The notes under the pieces: model-generated | Told to the model about the DNA's origin: nothing | The model's input: the letters and a program-made list of their open reading frames with translations, nothing else | The model's database searches: none | Part shown: piece after piece, positions 1 to 8,121 of the stretch | Layout of the letters: the number at the start of each line of letters is the position of its first letter | Numbering within the stretch: the first letter of the stretch is position 1 | Position numbers and translations under genes: made by a program | Assembly: GCF_002946835.1 (NCBI RefSeq) | Contig: NZ_CP026652.1 | Location: forward strand, 2,108,001-2,172,000 | Direction: 5' to 3' | Length of the DNA: 64,000 nt | Origin: Streptomyces dengpaensis | GTDB taxonomy: Bacteria > Actinomycetota > Actinomycetes > Streptomycetales > Streptomycetaceae

Positions 1-424
1 TGAGGCTGAGGACGCGGTCGAGCTCCGTGTCGCGTGCCGTGACGACGATGGCACCGATGCCGGACGCGGCCCGCACGGAGCGGCAGATCTCGATGCCGTC
101 GAGGTCAGGCAGGTCGAGGTCGAGGAGGAGGACATCCGCCTCCCGGTACTTCCGCAGCGCCTCGCTGCCGGTGTCCACGCTGATGGCCTGGTAGCCGTGC
201 CGGAGCAGACTCAGCACCAGGGACTCGGTGGCCGGCCCGCCGCTCTGCACGACCAGGACCCGCAGGGCCGCACGGGCCTTGCGGGGCGTCGACTGCGGTA
301 AGGCCTGTATGGGCGGATGCTGCTGGGCGTTGCGACTGGCTGGGCGCGACTGCGTCGGCGCGCGGTGACTGGGCAGATGCTCCGACATCGGAGGTTCGAG
401 AAATGTGGTGGACTGATGGCTCAT
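1..424 (-). CDS. atypical OmpR-type response regulator, N-terminal part (cut by window edge)
   Basis: The translation shows a receiver domain (VLVVQSGGPATESLVLSLLR, then LLLDLDLPDLDG with the phosphoacceptor Asp and a VVTA strand). The DNA-binding half lies beyond base 1. The two acidic residues that normally follow the first strand (VVDD) are replaced by Gln-Ser, so this is an atypical receiver, as described for JadR1-type cluster activators that bind pathway products. The start at 424 is chosen because GGGGAG (433-438) lies just upstream; an in-frame ATG at 439 is the alternative. The Gln/Ser/Pro-rich leader contains a rare TTA codon (299-301), which suggests bldA dependence. Probably the cluster activator (inference). 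Confidence 0.8.
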   Translation of the reverse strand, partial: MSHQSTTFLEPPMSEHLPSHRAPTQSRPASRNAQQHPPIQALPQSTPRKARAALRVLVVQSGGPATESLVLSLLRHGYQAISVDTGSEALRKYREADVLLLDLDLPDLDGIEICRSVRAASGIGAIVVTARDTELDRVLSL

Positions 425-585
425 CCGATACTCCCCCATGTTTATCCCAGATAAGCGGATCTAGTCGCGCTTCCAGAAGCCTACAAACCGCTCGATGAAA
501 AGTCAAACATTACTATTGACAGCGCATCGAAAATGAGGTTGGTGAAGCATCCAGGGCGCACGGGGCAATATCGGCGGTGCATATT

Positions 586-600
586 CGGCCATGATGGCCG
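586..600. promoter_or_regulatory. palindrome in the regulator's upstream region
   Basis: The stretch 440-681 carries no gene and is AT-richer than its surroundings. It holds CGGCCATGATGGCCG, a 6-bp perfect inverted repeat with a 3-nt loop (586-600), and a second hairpin GGCGC-GAGAG-GCGCC (628-642) just past the stop of the upstream oxidoreductase gene. The first may be an operator for the response regulator gene; the second may be a weak terminator. No clear -35/-10 pair was seen. Confidence 0.35.
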
Positions 601-681
601 TGCTTGATTGTTGATTCGCGGATTATTGGCGCGAGAGGCGCCGCCTTTCGTTTCGGATGGAATTGCTGTAGGCACGTGGCG

Positions 682-1800
682 TCAGTGGAGGGTGGCCAGC
701 AGGCCCACGTGGAAGGACTCCAGCTCCTCGGTCCGGCCGTCCAGGACCTTCGTGATCCACTCGGGGTCGCCGAGCAGCGCGCGTCCGACGGCGACCAGGT
801 CGAACTCGTCCCGCTCCATCCGGTCGAGCAGTCCGTCGATGCCGGTGACCAAGCCCGGCTTCCCCTGGAACACGTCGATGAACTCGTTGTCCAGGCCGAC
901 CGATCCGACGCTGATCGTGGGCTTGCCGGAGACCTTCTTCGTCCAGCCGGCGAGGTTCAGGTCGGAGCCCTCGAACTCGGCCAGGTGGAAGCGGCGGGTG
1001 GAGCAGTGGAAGGCGTCGACGCCGGCGTCGGCCAACGGGGCGAGCAGGGCCTCCAGTTCCTGTGGCGACCGGGCGATCCTGGCTTGATAGGCGCCCACCT
1101 TCCACTGCGAGAACCGGAAGCTGATCGGGAAGTCCCGGGCCACCGCCGCGCGGCAGGCGGCGACGATCTCGGCGGCGAACTTCGTACGGGCGACCAGGTC
1201 ACCGCCGTACGCGTCGGTACGGCGGTTGGTCTGTTCCCAGAGGAACTGGTCGATGAGGTAGCCGTGCGCCGCGTGCACCTCGATGCCGTCGAAGCCGGTC
1301 CGCTCGGCGGCCGCGGCGGCCGCGGCGTAGGCCGCGACGACGGCGTCGATGTCGGCCTGCGTCATGGCCCGCCCGTACGGGGTGCCGTCGACGGCGATGC
1401 CGGAGGGGCCGATGCTCGGGGCCTCGGGCACCGGCGGGGCGCCGGCCTTGCGGTCCAGGCCCACGTGCCACAGCTGCGAGAGGATCTTGCCGCCCGCGCG
1501 GTGCACCTCGTCGGTCACGTCGGCCCAGCCCGCCAGGGCCGCTTCGCCGTGTATACGGGGGACTCGGTCACTGGAACCGGCCGAGTCGTGGCCGATGTAC
1601 GTCCCCTCGGTGATGATCAGGCCGGCACCGCCCGCCGCCCGCCGCGCGTAATAGGCGGCAACGTCCGGCCCCGGAACGCCGTTTGGCGAGAATTCGCGGG
1701 TCATGGGAGCCATGACGATCCGGTTGGCGAGGGTGAGGCCGCCCAGGGAAAAAGGGCGCAGCAGAAGTTCCTTGGCGCGTTCGGCGGAGCTGTTCGACAT
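682..1800 (-). CDS. NADH:flavin oxidoreductase, old yellow enzyme family
   Basis: A 372-residue FMN-dependent (alpha/beta)8-barrel reductase of enone or nitro compounds. It shows the family start (RPFSLGGLTLANRIVMAPM), the paired His of the substrate site in GIEVHAAHGYLIDQFLW and the following TNRRTDAYGG stretch. The start at 1800 is chosen because homology begins there (MSNSSAERAKELLLRPFSL); the open frame runs further upstream but is Pro/Arg-rich and without family features. It lies 118 bp downstream of the MFS pump on the same strand, in the efflux module divergent from TetR. It may reduce a polyketide or an electrophilic drug; the substrate is unknown. Confidence 0.85.
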   Translation of the reverse strand: MSNSSAERAKELLLRPFSLGGLTLANRIVMAPMTREFSPNGVPGPDVAAYYARRAAGGAGLIITEGTYIGHDSAGSSDRVPRIHGEAALAGWADVTDEVHRAGGKILSQLWHVGLDRKAGAPPVPEAPSIGPSGIAVDGTPYGRAMTQADIDAVVAAYAAAAAAAERTGFDGIEVHAAHGYLIDQFLWEQTNRRTDAYGGDLVARTKFAAEIVAACRAAVARDFPISFRFSQWKVGAYQARIARSPQELEALLAPLADAGVDAFHCSTRRFHLAEFEGSDLNLAGWTKKVSGKPTISVGSVGLDNEFIDVFQGKPGLVTGIDGLLDRMERDEFDLVAVGRALLGDPEWITKVLDGRTEELESFHVGLLATLH

Positions 1801-1918
1801 CTGCGGAGTCTGCTTTCGGTCGGGGCGCGGAAAGCGCCTGACGGGAAGGTGGCCGGACAACGGGGAAGGGCGATCAGGCGGGGTCGGCCGGGTCAGTCGG
1901 GCGGTCGGGCCGGTCGGG

Positions 1919-3475
1919 TCAGTCCGTGGTCGGCGCCGGGATCTGGGTGGGTTCCGGATCCGGGGCGGGCGCCGGGGACTTGGGGGGCGGGGTGCCGCGG
2001 ACGAACCATGCGAGGAGGAAGGCCGCCGCGGAGAGCAGTGCGGCGCCGACGAGGACGCCGTGCAGTCCACTGGTGAAGGCCTCCTGAACGACGCCACGCG
2101 GCCGCGCGGGCATCCTGTCGAGCGACTCGGGAGTCAACTCGCCGCCGGAGGTGAGCCGTTGGGCGGACCGCGCCCCGAGCTTGTCCCTCAGCTCGCCCGT
2201 CATCCGGCCGATGTGCACGGCGCCGAGCGCGGCGACACCGAGCGAGCCGCCGATGGTGCGCAGCAGGGTCACCGTGCCGGTGGCGGCCCCCATGTCACGT
2301 GGCGGCGCGGTGTTCATGGTGGTGAGAAGTGTGCTCTGCATCAGCATGCCGACGCCGGTGCCCAGCACCAGGGTGAGGGCCGAGGCGGCGAACACCGGGG
2401 TGTCCGTGCCGAGCAGGAGCAGCAGCACGGCGCCGGCGACGGTGACAGCGCCCCCGGTGATCGGAACCACGCGGTCCAGTCCGCCCCGGTCCATCAGCCG
2501 CCCGACGGTCAGCTGGGCGGCGAGCATGCCCAGCATCAGGGGAAGGATCTGCAGACCGCTGACGGTGGAGGAGGAACCCTGTACGAACTGCATGTACTGG
2601 GGCAGGTAGTTGACGACCGAGATCAGCACGGCGCCGACCAGGAAGCTGAGCGTCTGGGCGAGGGCGAAGTCCCGGCTGCGGAACAGCCGCGGCGGGATGA
2701 CGGGTTCCGCCGCGTGCCGCTCGACGCGCACGAAGGCGGCGAGGGCCACGGCCGCGACCACGCCGAGCGCCACGATCTGCGGTGATCCCCAGTCGTAGCG
2801 GGTGCCCGCCCAGCTGGCCAGCAGGGTGAGTGCCAGGATGGCCGAGGTCAGCAGGGCCGTACCGGGGTAGTCGATCCGGCCGCCGGCGCGTTCCTTCGGC
2901 AGCCGGACGCCCTTGCCGACCGCGACGAGCGCGAGGACGCCGAAGGGCACGTTGACATAGAAGACCCAGCGCCAGTCCAGGGCGTCGGTGATGAACCCGC
3001 CGAGCAGCGGCCCGCCGACGAAGGCGACCGGCAGCATCACGCCGACCATCGACTGGACGCGGCCGCGCTCCTGTGCGGGGACCAGGACGCCGATGACGGA
3101 CAGCGCGCCGACCATGAGGCCGCCGGCGCCGAGGCCCTGGACGGCGCGGAAGGCGATGAGCTGTCCCATGTCCTGGGCGAGCCCGCACAGGACCGTGCCC
3201 GCCAGGAACAGCACCACGGACCACAGGTACGCGCCCTTGCGGCCCTTGAGGTCGCCGAGCTTGCCCCAGATGGGGGTGGCGGCGGCCATGGTGAGCATGT
3301 AGGACGTGACGGACCAGGAGAAGTGTTCGAGGCCGCCGAGGTCGCCGACGATGGTCGGCAGCGCGATGCTGACGATCTGTCCGTCGAGCGTGGCCAGGAA
3401 AATGCCGAGCATGAGGCCGAAGATGCCCAGGTAGGGGAGCTTCTGACGGGGCGTGGCCGCCGTGTCGCGGGTCAT
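1919..3475 (-). CDS. MFS drug exporter, DHA2 family (14 TM)
   Basis: A 518-residue proton-driven multidrug exporter. It starts MTRDTAATPRQKLPYLGIFG and has the first-helix motif LDGQIVSIALPTI, the MFS loop motif GKLGDLKGRKGAYL and motif C (GGPLLGGFITDALDWRWVF), with about 14 hydrophobic segments. Start 3475 is supported by GAGAGAAGG just upstream, 14 bp after the FMN reductase stop. It resembles the LanJ-type self-resistance pumps of angucycline clusters, which are controlled by a neighbouring TetR repressor (established for LanK/LanJ). Its role in exporting the cluster product is inferred from position. Confidence 0.9.
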   Translation of the reverse strand: MTRDTAATPRQKLPYLGIFGLMLGIFLATLDGQIVSIALPTIVGDLGGLEHFSWSVTSYMLTMAAATPIWGKLGDLKGRKGAYLWSVVLFLAGTVLCGLAQDMGQLIAFRAVQGLGAGGLMVGALSVIGVLVPAQERGRVQSMVGVMLPVAFVGGPLLGGFITDALDWRWVFYVNVPFGVLALVAVGKGVRLPKERAGGRIDYPGTALLTSAILALTLLASWAGTRYDWGSPQIVALGVVAAVALAAFVRVERHAAEPVIPPRLFRSRDFALAQTLSFLVGAVLISVVNYLPQYMQFVQGSSSTVSGLQILPLMLGMLAAQLTVGRLMDRGGLDRVVPITGGAVTVAGAVLLLLLGTDTPVFAASALTLVLGTGVGMLMQSTLLTTMNTAPPRDMGAATGTVTLLRTIGGSLGVAALGAVHIGRMTGELRDKLGARSAQRLTSGGELTPESLDRMPARPRGVVQEAFTSGLHGVLVGAALLSAAAFLLAWFVRGTPPPKSPAPAPDPEPTQIPAPTTD

Positions 3476-3489
3476 GGCCTTCTCTCGCG

Positions 3490-4089
3490 TCAGGCGGTGT
3501 ACGGGCGGGCTGCGCGGGCGTCCCGCAGGGCCTGGCCCCACCAGGCGAGCTGGTCGAGCAGGGCCTTGGCCGCGATGTCGCACTCCGGGTCGAGGGGCTT
3601 GCCGTCGGGCCCGAACTTGTCGCCGTAGTTGTGGAAGCTGACCGAGTTGCGGATGGTCACCGCGTGCAGCTCTGCCAGGACGCCGCGCAGGTGCTCGACG
3701 GCGCGCAGGCCGCCGGAGATGCCGCCGTAGGAGATGAAGCCGACGGGCTTGGCGTGCCACTGCGGGTTGTGCCAGTCGATGGCGTTCTTCAGGGCCGCCG
3801 GGTAACTGTGGTTGTACTCCGGCGTGATGATGACGAAGGCGTCGGCCGCGTCGAGGCGGGGGGCGACCGCACCGAGCAACCCCATGTCCTCGTCGGACAG
3901 TTGCTGCCCGAAGGCGGGCATGACGGTCGGCAGGGGGGTCTCGACGAGGTCGACGACGTCGACGTCCATGTCCTTGCGCTGGGCGATCTGGCCCAGCAGC
4001 CAGTTGGCCACGACCGGCCCGAAGCGCCCGTCCCTGGTGCTGCCGACGAGGGCCGCCACCTGCAGCGGGTTGTCATTCAGGTCACTCAT
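3490..4089 (-). CDS. NADPH-dependent FMN reductase family protein
   Basis: A 199-residue flavodoxin-fold reductase. Visible motifs are the FMN phosphate loop VGSTRDGRFG near the N-terminus, ITPEYNHSYPAALKNAIDW, and FISYGGISGGLRAVEHL, all typical of the NADPH-dependent FMN reductase/azoreductase family. It is the first gene of the leftward efflux operon and begins 15 bp from the TetR-type operator array. It could supply reduced flavin to a cluster oxygenase, as LanZ4 does in landomycin biosynthesis, or act as a quinone reductase protecting the host. Both roles are inferences. Confidence 0.88.
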   Translation of the reverse strand: MSDLNDNPLQVAALVGSTRDGRFGPVVANWLLGQIAQRKDMDVDVVDLVETPLPTVMPAFGQQLSDEDMGLLGAVAPRLDAADAFVIITPEYNHSYPAALKNAIDWHNPQWHAKPVGFISYGGISGGLRAVEHLRGVLAELHAVTIRNSVSFHNYGDKFGPDGKPLDPECDIAAKALLDQLAWWGQALRDARAARPYTA

Positions 4090-4104
4090 GCGGAACTCCC
4101 GGTA

Positions 4105-4177
4105 GTGTACGTCGTATCGCTACAGATACAACGTACACAGCCGCGTGTACGTTGTCCACCACTGTTACGTTGTACAC
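4105..4177. promoter_or_regulatory. TetR operator array between divergent genes
   Basis: Two palindromic sites fill the 117-bp gap between the FMN reductase and tetR-family genes. The first, 4105-4138, has arms GTGTACGTCGTATC and GATACAACGTACAC (one mismatch in 14) around GCTACA. The second, 4145-4177, begins GTGTACGTTGT and ends TTGTACAC, with matching outer GTGTAC/GTACAC half-sites. This is the expected layout for autoregulation by the divergent TetR protein and control of the pump operon. The sites are seen; the binding is inferred. Confidence 0.75.
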
Positions 4178-4206
4178 ATACGCGGCGCCGGAAGGAGTCC
4201 TCACCC

Positions 4207-4962
4207 ATGCCCGCTCGAAGGAAAGAGGAGACGCAGGTGACGCCGGAGCCGGACGCCCCCCAGGCAAACGTCTTCCTGTGGGAACGCCTCGACCGCCCGG
4301 CCCCCGCCCCGCGCTCGGCGCTCACACCGGCACGCATCGCCGCGGCCGCCGTGGCCATCGCCGACACCGAAGGCCTGGACACCGTCACCATGCGGCGCCT
4401 CGCGACGGACCTCGGTGTCGCCCCCATGGCGGCGTACCGCTATGTGTCCGGCAAGGACGAACTGCTGGAGCTGATGGTCGACCACGTCTACGGCGAGCTG
4501 ACGCTGCCCGATGACGCGAAGGGCTGGCGGGAGGCCATGCGGACGCTCGCCCTGCGCACCCGGACCCTGCTCCTGCGGCACCCCTGGGTGGCCCGCACGG
4601 CGGTGTTCACGCTGACGCCGAACCAGCTGGCCGTGCCCGAGGCCGGGCTGGCCGCGCTGGACGGGCTCGGCCTGGACGCCGACACGATGATGGCCGTCTA
4701 CCGCACCGTCGACTCCTATGTGCAGGGCGCCGTGGGCTACGAGATCGGTCTCGCCGAACTGATGCGGGAGCAGGGCTGGTCCACCGGGGACGAGACCCGC
4801 TCGGGACTGGCCCCCCGGCTGACCTGGCTGGTGAACACCGGCCGCTACCCCACGTTCACCCGCTATGTGGGCGAGGCGTCCCGCAAGGACGACCTGGAGG
4901 GGCAGTTCGAAACGGGACTCGACGCGGTCCTCGACGGGATCGCCGCCCGACTCGGAATCTGA
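4207..4962 (+). CDS. TetR-family repressor of the efflux operon
   Basis: A 251-residue regulator with an N-terminal TetR helix-turn-helix (ALTPARIAAAAVAIADTEG ... MRRLATDLGVAPMAAYRYV, about residues 38-85) and a longer ligand-binding C-terminal domain of the TetR/drug-responsive type. Start 4207 follows GGAAGGAG at good spacing; the frame is open far upstream through the opposite-strand gene, so homology and the ribosome site decide the start. It is divergent from the FMN reductase-MFS-OYE genes, with two palindromes between. By analogy with LanK it probably senses the cluster product or an intermediate and derepresses export. Confidence 0.9.
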   Translation: MPARRKEETQVTPEPDAPQANVFLWERLDRPAPAPRSALTPARIAAAAVAIADTEGLDTVTMRRLATDLGVAPMAAYRYVSGKDELLELMVDHVYGELTLPDDAKGWREAMRTLALRTRTLLLRHPWVARTAVFTLTPNQLAVPEAGLAALDGLGLDADTMMAVYRTVDSYVQGAVGYEIGLAELMREQGWSTGDETRSGLAPRLTWLVNTGRYPTFTRYVGEASRKDDLEGQFETGLDAVLDGIAARLGI

Positions 4963-5104
4963 ATTGCCGTCACGTTCAAATCCACGACAAATTCATCAGA
5001 GAAGTCAGATATCTCCGGCACGCACCCCACAGAAGGTGACGTCACTCACAGGTCGCAGAGCGAATCGGAAATAGCCTCCTCCCACCCGAGAAATGGTGGG
5101 GGAA
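4963..5104. promoter_or_regulatory. upstream region with two short palindromes
   Basis: This gap between the TetR gene and the zinc/HTH gene is AT-rich for this genome. It contains AGATATCT (5007-5014) and the perfect palindrome GTGACGTCAC (5036-5045). Either could be a regulator site for the downstream gene. No convincing promoter hexamer pair was recognised. Confidence 0.3.
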
Positions 5105-5980
5105 ATGATCCGAGGAATCGCAGGTACGACCCATGAATTAACGGTGTGCGGAGGTGCCCGGTGCGAGCGCCGGGCGGCCGAGGGCCGGCCGCGCCGGCTC
5201 GCCGTTCGCGGCCACCGGCTCTGTCCCGGCTGCCGGGACCGGCTCGTCGCCGAACTGCGCCGGCTGCCCCGGCTCTACGAGGAGTGCGGCCGGCTGCTCG
5301 GCGGCTCCGACCGGGCGCGCGAGCGCACTTCCGGCGGCCCGTTGCCCGGACTGCCCTTCAACACGGCGGCCTCCGACGCCCGCTCGGCCATCACGGGGGT
5401 CCTGCGCTCCTGGTCGTCCGTGGTCGTCGACGAGCGCCGGACCAGCCCTCCACCGACGAGCGTGGAGGCCCTCGCGGCCTTCCTCGCCCGGCACTGCGAC
5501 TGGCTCACCACCCATCAGGCGGCGGCCGAACTCTCGCGGGAAACCGCCACGTTGGTGCGGGACGCCCACCGCGTCGTCGATCCGAGCCCATTGCGCCGGG
5601 TGCCCATCGGGCCGTGCGTCGAGGCGGACTGCCGCGGCGTCCTGGTGGCGCTCGTACGGCCGCACCGGTCCGAGGTGCCGGTCGAGATCCGCTGCGACGC
5701 CGCCCACGACCATCGCTGGTCCGCCGACGAGTGGCTGAGCCTGAGCCGGCTGCTGGCCCGGGAGACCCGGGTGCGCTGGATCGGCGCCGCCGACATCGCC
5801 CGGCTGTGGGACATCGCGCCCGGCAGCGTCTACCGGCATGCCAGCGAGCGGCGATGGCGGCGCCGGGCGGAGGCCGGGCGCACGTACTACCACGCCGAGG
5901 ACGTCCAGCGTTCGCTCGGTGCGCGCGCCCGGAACCGCGCGGAATCTCCTGACGGAGCGTCTTCCCGAAGTGCGACTTAA
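5105..5980 (+). CDS. zinc-finger/HTH protein of unknown role (OvmZ-like)
   Basis: About 291 residues. The N-terminus has a compact four-Cys cluster (C..C then CPGCR) that looks like a zinc ribbon. The C-terminus has a helix-turn-helix-like segment (IGAADIARLWDIAPGSVYRH), with a middle part rich in Arg and Ala. Similar Streptomyces proteins are often annotated OvmZ after the oviedomycin cluster (memory, unverified). Start 5105 is preferred because GGTGGGGG lies 5 nt upstream; ATG 5093 and GTG 5144 are alternatives. With either ATG start the gene contains a TTA codon (5138-5140), so it may depend on bldA tRNA. Likely DNA-binding; the target is unknown. Confidence 0.65.
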   Translation: MIRGIAGTTHELTVCGGARCERRAAEGRPRRLAVRGHRLCPGCRDRLVAELRRLPRLYEECGRLLGGSDRARERTSGGPLPGLPFNTAASDARSAITGVLRSWSSVVVDERRTSPPPTSVEALAAFLARHCDWLTTHQAAAELSRETATLVRDAHRVVDPSPLRRVPIGPCVEADCRGVLVALVRPHRSEVPVEIRCDAAHDHRWSADEWLSLSRLLARETRVRWIGAADIARLWDIAPGSVYRHASERRWRRRAEAGRTYYHAEDVQRSLGARARNRAESPDGASSRSAT

Positions 5981-6005
5981 CCCTTGCTTGACGGAAGATT
6001 GTGAC

Positions 6006-6022
6006 CCGCCTGAAAAAGGCGG
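6006..6022. terminator. hairpin upstream of the PKS operon
   Basis: CCGCCT-GAAAA-AGGCGG forms a 6-bp stem 26 bp after the stop of the zinc/HTH gene and may end its transcript. A TTGACA hexamer follows directly (6024-6029) but has no matching -10 at 16-18 bp. The rest of 5981-6232 is the leader of the biosynthetic operon and shows nothing else recognisable. Confidence 0.45.
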
Positions 6023-6232
6023 CTTGACATTCCGCGGATGACCGAAGAAGCTCATCAATAGATTCCGCGGCACTGTGTCGACCAACCGGTGCGCGTTCCA
6101 CGGCAGGCCCGCACAAAGACCGGCCTCCCGCTCGTTTCATCTGGTTTCCGCTTACTTCCGGGATTTAACGTCCGCGTTATATCCCGAGCCATCTCCCGCA
6201 ATTTCTCTCTGAAATGCCCGGAGGACAAGTAC

Positions 6233-7717
6233 ATGGATGCTTCGGTCATCGTCGCCGGCGCGGGCCCCACCGGCCTGACGCTCGCCGCCGAGCTGCGCCT
6301 GGCGGGGGTCGACGTCATCGTCGTCGACCGGCTCTCCGGCCGGACCGGCGAGTCCCGTGGCCTCGGCTTCACCACCCGCACGATGGAGGTCTTCGACCAG
6401 CGCGGCCTGCTGCCCCGCTTCGGCGACATGGGGACCAGCGACGCCGGGCACTTCGGAGGCCTGCCGGTCGACTTCGGCGTACTCGACAGCGTGCTCCAGG
6501 CCGCCAAGACCGTGCCGCAGTCGACCACCGAGACCATCCTCGAAGGGTGGGCCGGTGACCTGGGCGCGGACATCCGCCGAGGGCACGAACTGCTCGCGGT
6601 GCGCGACAGCGCCGAGGGCGTCGAGGCCGACGTCCGCGGGCCCGACGGCGAACGGCGGCTGACGGCGCGTTACCTCGTGGGCTGCGACGGCGGACGCAGC
6701 ACCGTCCGCAAGGCCACGGGATTCGGCTTCCCGGGCACCCCGGCGACGCTGGAGATGTACCTCGCGGACATCAAGGGCGTCGACCTCGAACCCCGGCTGA
6801 TCGGCGAGACCGTGGACGGCGGCATGGTCATGGTCGGCCCGCTCGGCGACGGCGGGATCACCCGCATCATCGTCTGCGAACGCGGCACCCCGCCCCAGCG
6901 GCGCACCGAACCACCCTCGTACGACGAGGTGGCGGCCGCCTGGCAGCGGCTGACCGGCATCGACATCTCGCACGCCGAACCGGTGTGGGTCAGCGCCTTC
7001 GGCGACGCGACCCGCCTGGTCACCGAGTACCGGCGGGGGCGGATCCTGCTGGCGGGCGACGCCGCGCACATCCACCTGCCGGCCGGCGGCCAGGGCATGA
7101 ACACCGGCATCCAGGACGCCGTCAACCTCGGCTGGAAACTGGCCGCGGTCGTCCGCGGCAGCGCGCCCGAGGAACTGCTCGACACCTACCACGGCGAGCG
7201 GCACCCCGTCGGACAGCGGCTGATGATGAACACCAAGGCCCAGGGGCTGCTCTTCCTCGGCGGCGACGAGGTACAGCCGCTGCGGGACGTCCTGCGCGAG
7301 CTGATCCGGTACGACGAGGTCAGCCGCCATCTGGCCGGCATGGTCAGCGGACTGGAGATCCGCTACGACGTCGGACCGGGCCGCCATCCCCTGCTCGGCC
7401 TGCGCATGCCGCACCTGGAACTGGTCGGCGACCAGCGCAAGACCAGCAGCACCGAGCTGCTGCGCGCCGCCCGCGGTGTGCTCCTGGACCTGGAGGACAA
7501 CGCGGTGCTGCGTGGCCGGGCGGCCGACTGGTCGGACCGCGTGGACATCGTCACCGCGCTGCCGCACGGCCTGCCCGACGACAGTCCGCTGGCCGGTACC
7601 TCGGCCGTGCTGGTGCGCCCCGACGGGCATGTGGCGTGGGCCGCGCCGGGCAGCCATCACGACCTGCCGATGGCGCTGGAGCGCTGGTTCGGCCCCTCGC
7701 GGACGCCGCGGTCCTGA
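6233..7717 (+). CDS. angucycline FAD hydroxylase (UrdE/PgaE/LanE-like)
   Basis: A 494-residue class A aromatic hydroxylase that uses FAD and NADPH to hydroxylate the tetracyclic angucyclinone, by family expectation at C-12 and C-12b. It has the dinucleotide fold GAGPTG (residues 9-14), the DG motif GCDGGRSTVRK (about 150-160), the FAD/ribityl motif LLAGDAAHIHLPAGGQG (about 272-288) and a C-terminal thioredoxin-like domain. Start 6233 follows GGAGG (6220-6224); the frame is open upstream to 6089 but without homology. It is the first gene of the PKS operon, as in urdamycin-type clusters. Confidence 0.92.
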   Translation: MDASVIVAGAGPTGLTLAAELRLAGVDVIVVDRLSGRTGESRGLGFTTRTMEVFDQRGLLPRFGDMGTSDAGHFGGLPVDFGVLDSVLQAAKTVPQSTTETILEGWAGDLGADIRRGHELLAVRDSAEGVEADVRGPDGERRLTARYLVGCDGGRSTVRKATGFGFPGTPATLEMYLADIKGVDLEPRLIGETVDGGMVMVGPLGDGGITRIIVCERGTPPQRRTEPPSYDEVAAAWQRLTGIDISHAEPVWVSAFGDATRLVTEYRRGRILLAGDAAHIHLPAGGQGMNTGIQDAVNLGWKLAAVVRGSAPEELLDTYHGERHPVGQRLMMNTKAQGLLFLGGDEVQPLRDVLRELIRYDEVSRHLAGMVSGLEIRYDVGPGRHPLLGLRMPHLELVGDQRKTSSTELLRAARGVLLDLEDNAVLRGRAADWSDRVDIVTALPHGLPDDSPLAGTSAVLVRPDGHVAWAAPGSHHDLPMALERWFGPSRTPRS

Positions 7718-7781
7718 CGCCGACCGCCCTGACGTCCTGACGCCGCCTGACGTCCTGACGTCCTGACGCCGACCGTCCTGA
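7711..7781 (+). repeat. CCTGACG-rich direct repeats between hydroxylase and cyclase
   Basis: The gap after the hydroxylase stop is built of short CCTGACG(T/C)C units. The 15-mer GTCCTGACGCCGACC occurs exactly at 7711-7725 and 7760-7774. The first copy includes the stop codon (7715-7717). The ribosome site of the cyclase (AAGGAG) follows directly. Confidence 0.75.
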
Positions 7782-7794
7782 CAAGGAGACAGAG

Positions 7795-8121
7795 ATGCAC
7801 AGCACGCTGATCGTGGCCCGCATGGAACCCGGTTCCGCCGACGACGTCGCCGGCCTGTTCGGGAACTTCGACGCGACCGGGATGCCGCACCTGATGGGCA
7901 CCCGGCGCCGCCAGCTCTTCTCGTACCGGGGGCTCTACTTCCATCTGCAGGACTTCGACGAGCAGGACGGCGGCGAGCGGATCGAACGGGCCAGGACGGA
8001 CCCGCGGTTCATCGGGATCAGCCAGGACCTCAAGCCGTTCATCGAGGCGTACGACCCGGTGACCTGGCGCTCGCCCGCCGACGCGATGGCCCGGCGCTTC
8101 TACCACTGGACCGCACTGTGA
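7795..8121 (+). CDS. TcmI-family polyketide cyclase (UrdF/LanF/JadI-like)
   Basis: A 108-residue dimeric ferredoxin-like cyclase that guides closure of the later rings of the poly-beta-ketone. The start [22 protein letters not shown] and the end segment [16 protein letters not shown] are typical of the TcmI/JadI family, and the length matches. AAGGAG precedes the ATG. Its TGA overlaps the GTG of KS-alpha (GTGA, 8118-8121), so the two are translationally coupled, the usual arrangement in angucycline clusters. Confidence 0.93.
   Translation: MHSTLIVARMEPGSADDVAGLFGNFDATGMPHLMGTRRRQLFSYRGLYFHLQDFDEQDGGERIERARTDPRFIGISQDLKPFIEAYDPVTWRSPADAMARRFYHWTAL

Noticed and set aside
604..2076. Long + strand open frame of 490 codons opposite the OYE and MFS genes
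   Set aside because: It is the high-GC shadow of real minus-strand genes; the translation is Gly/Arg/Val-rich with no family motif.
6024..6029. TTGACA hexamer as promoter of the PKS operon
   Set aside because: No -10-like hexamer stands 16-18 bp downstream; the nearest TAnnnT candidates are too far.
6152..7660. 502-codon minus-strand frame opposite the first FAD hydroxylase
   Set aside because: Antisense shadow of a gene whose motifs and ribosome site are clear on the + strand.
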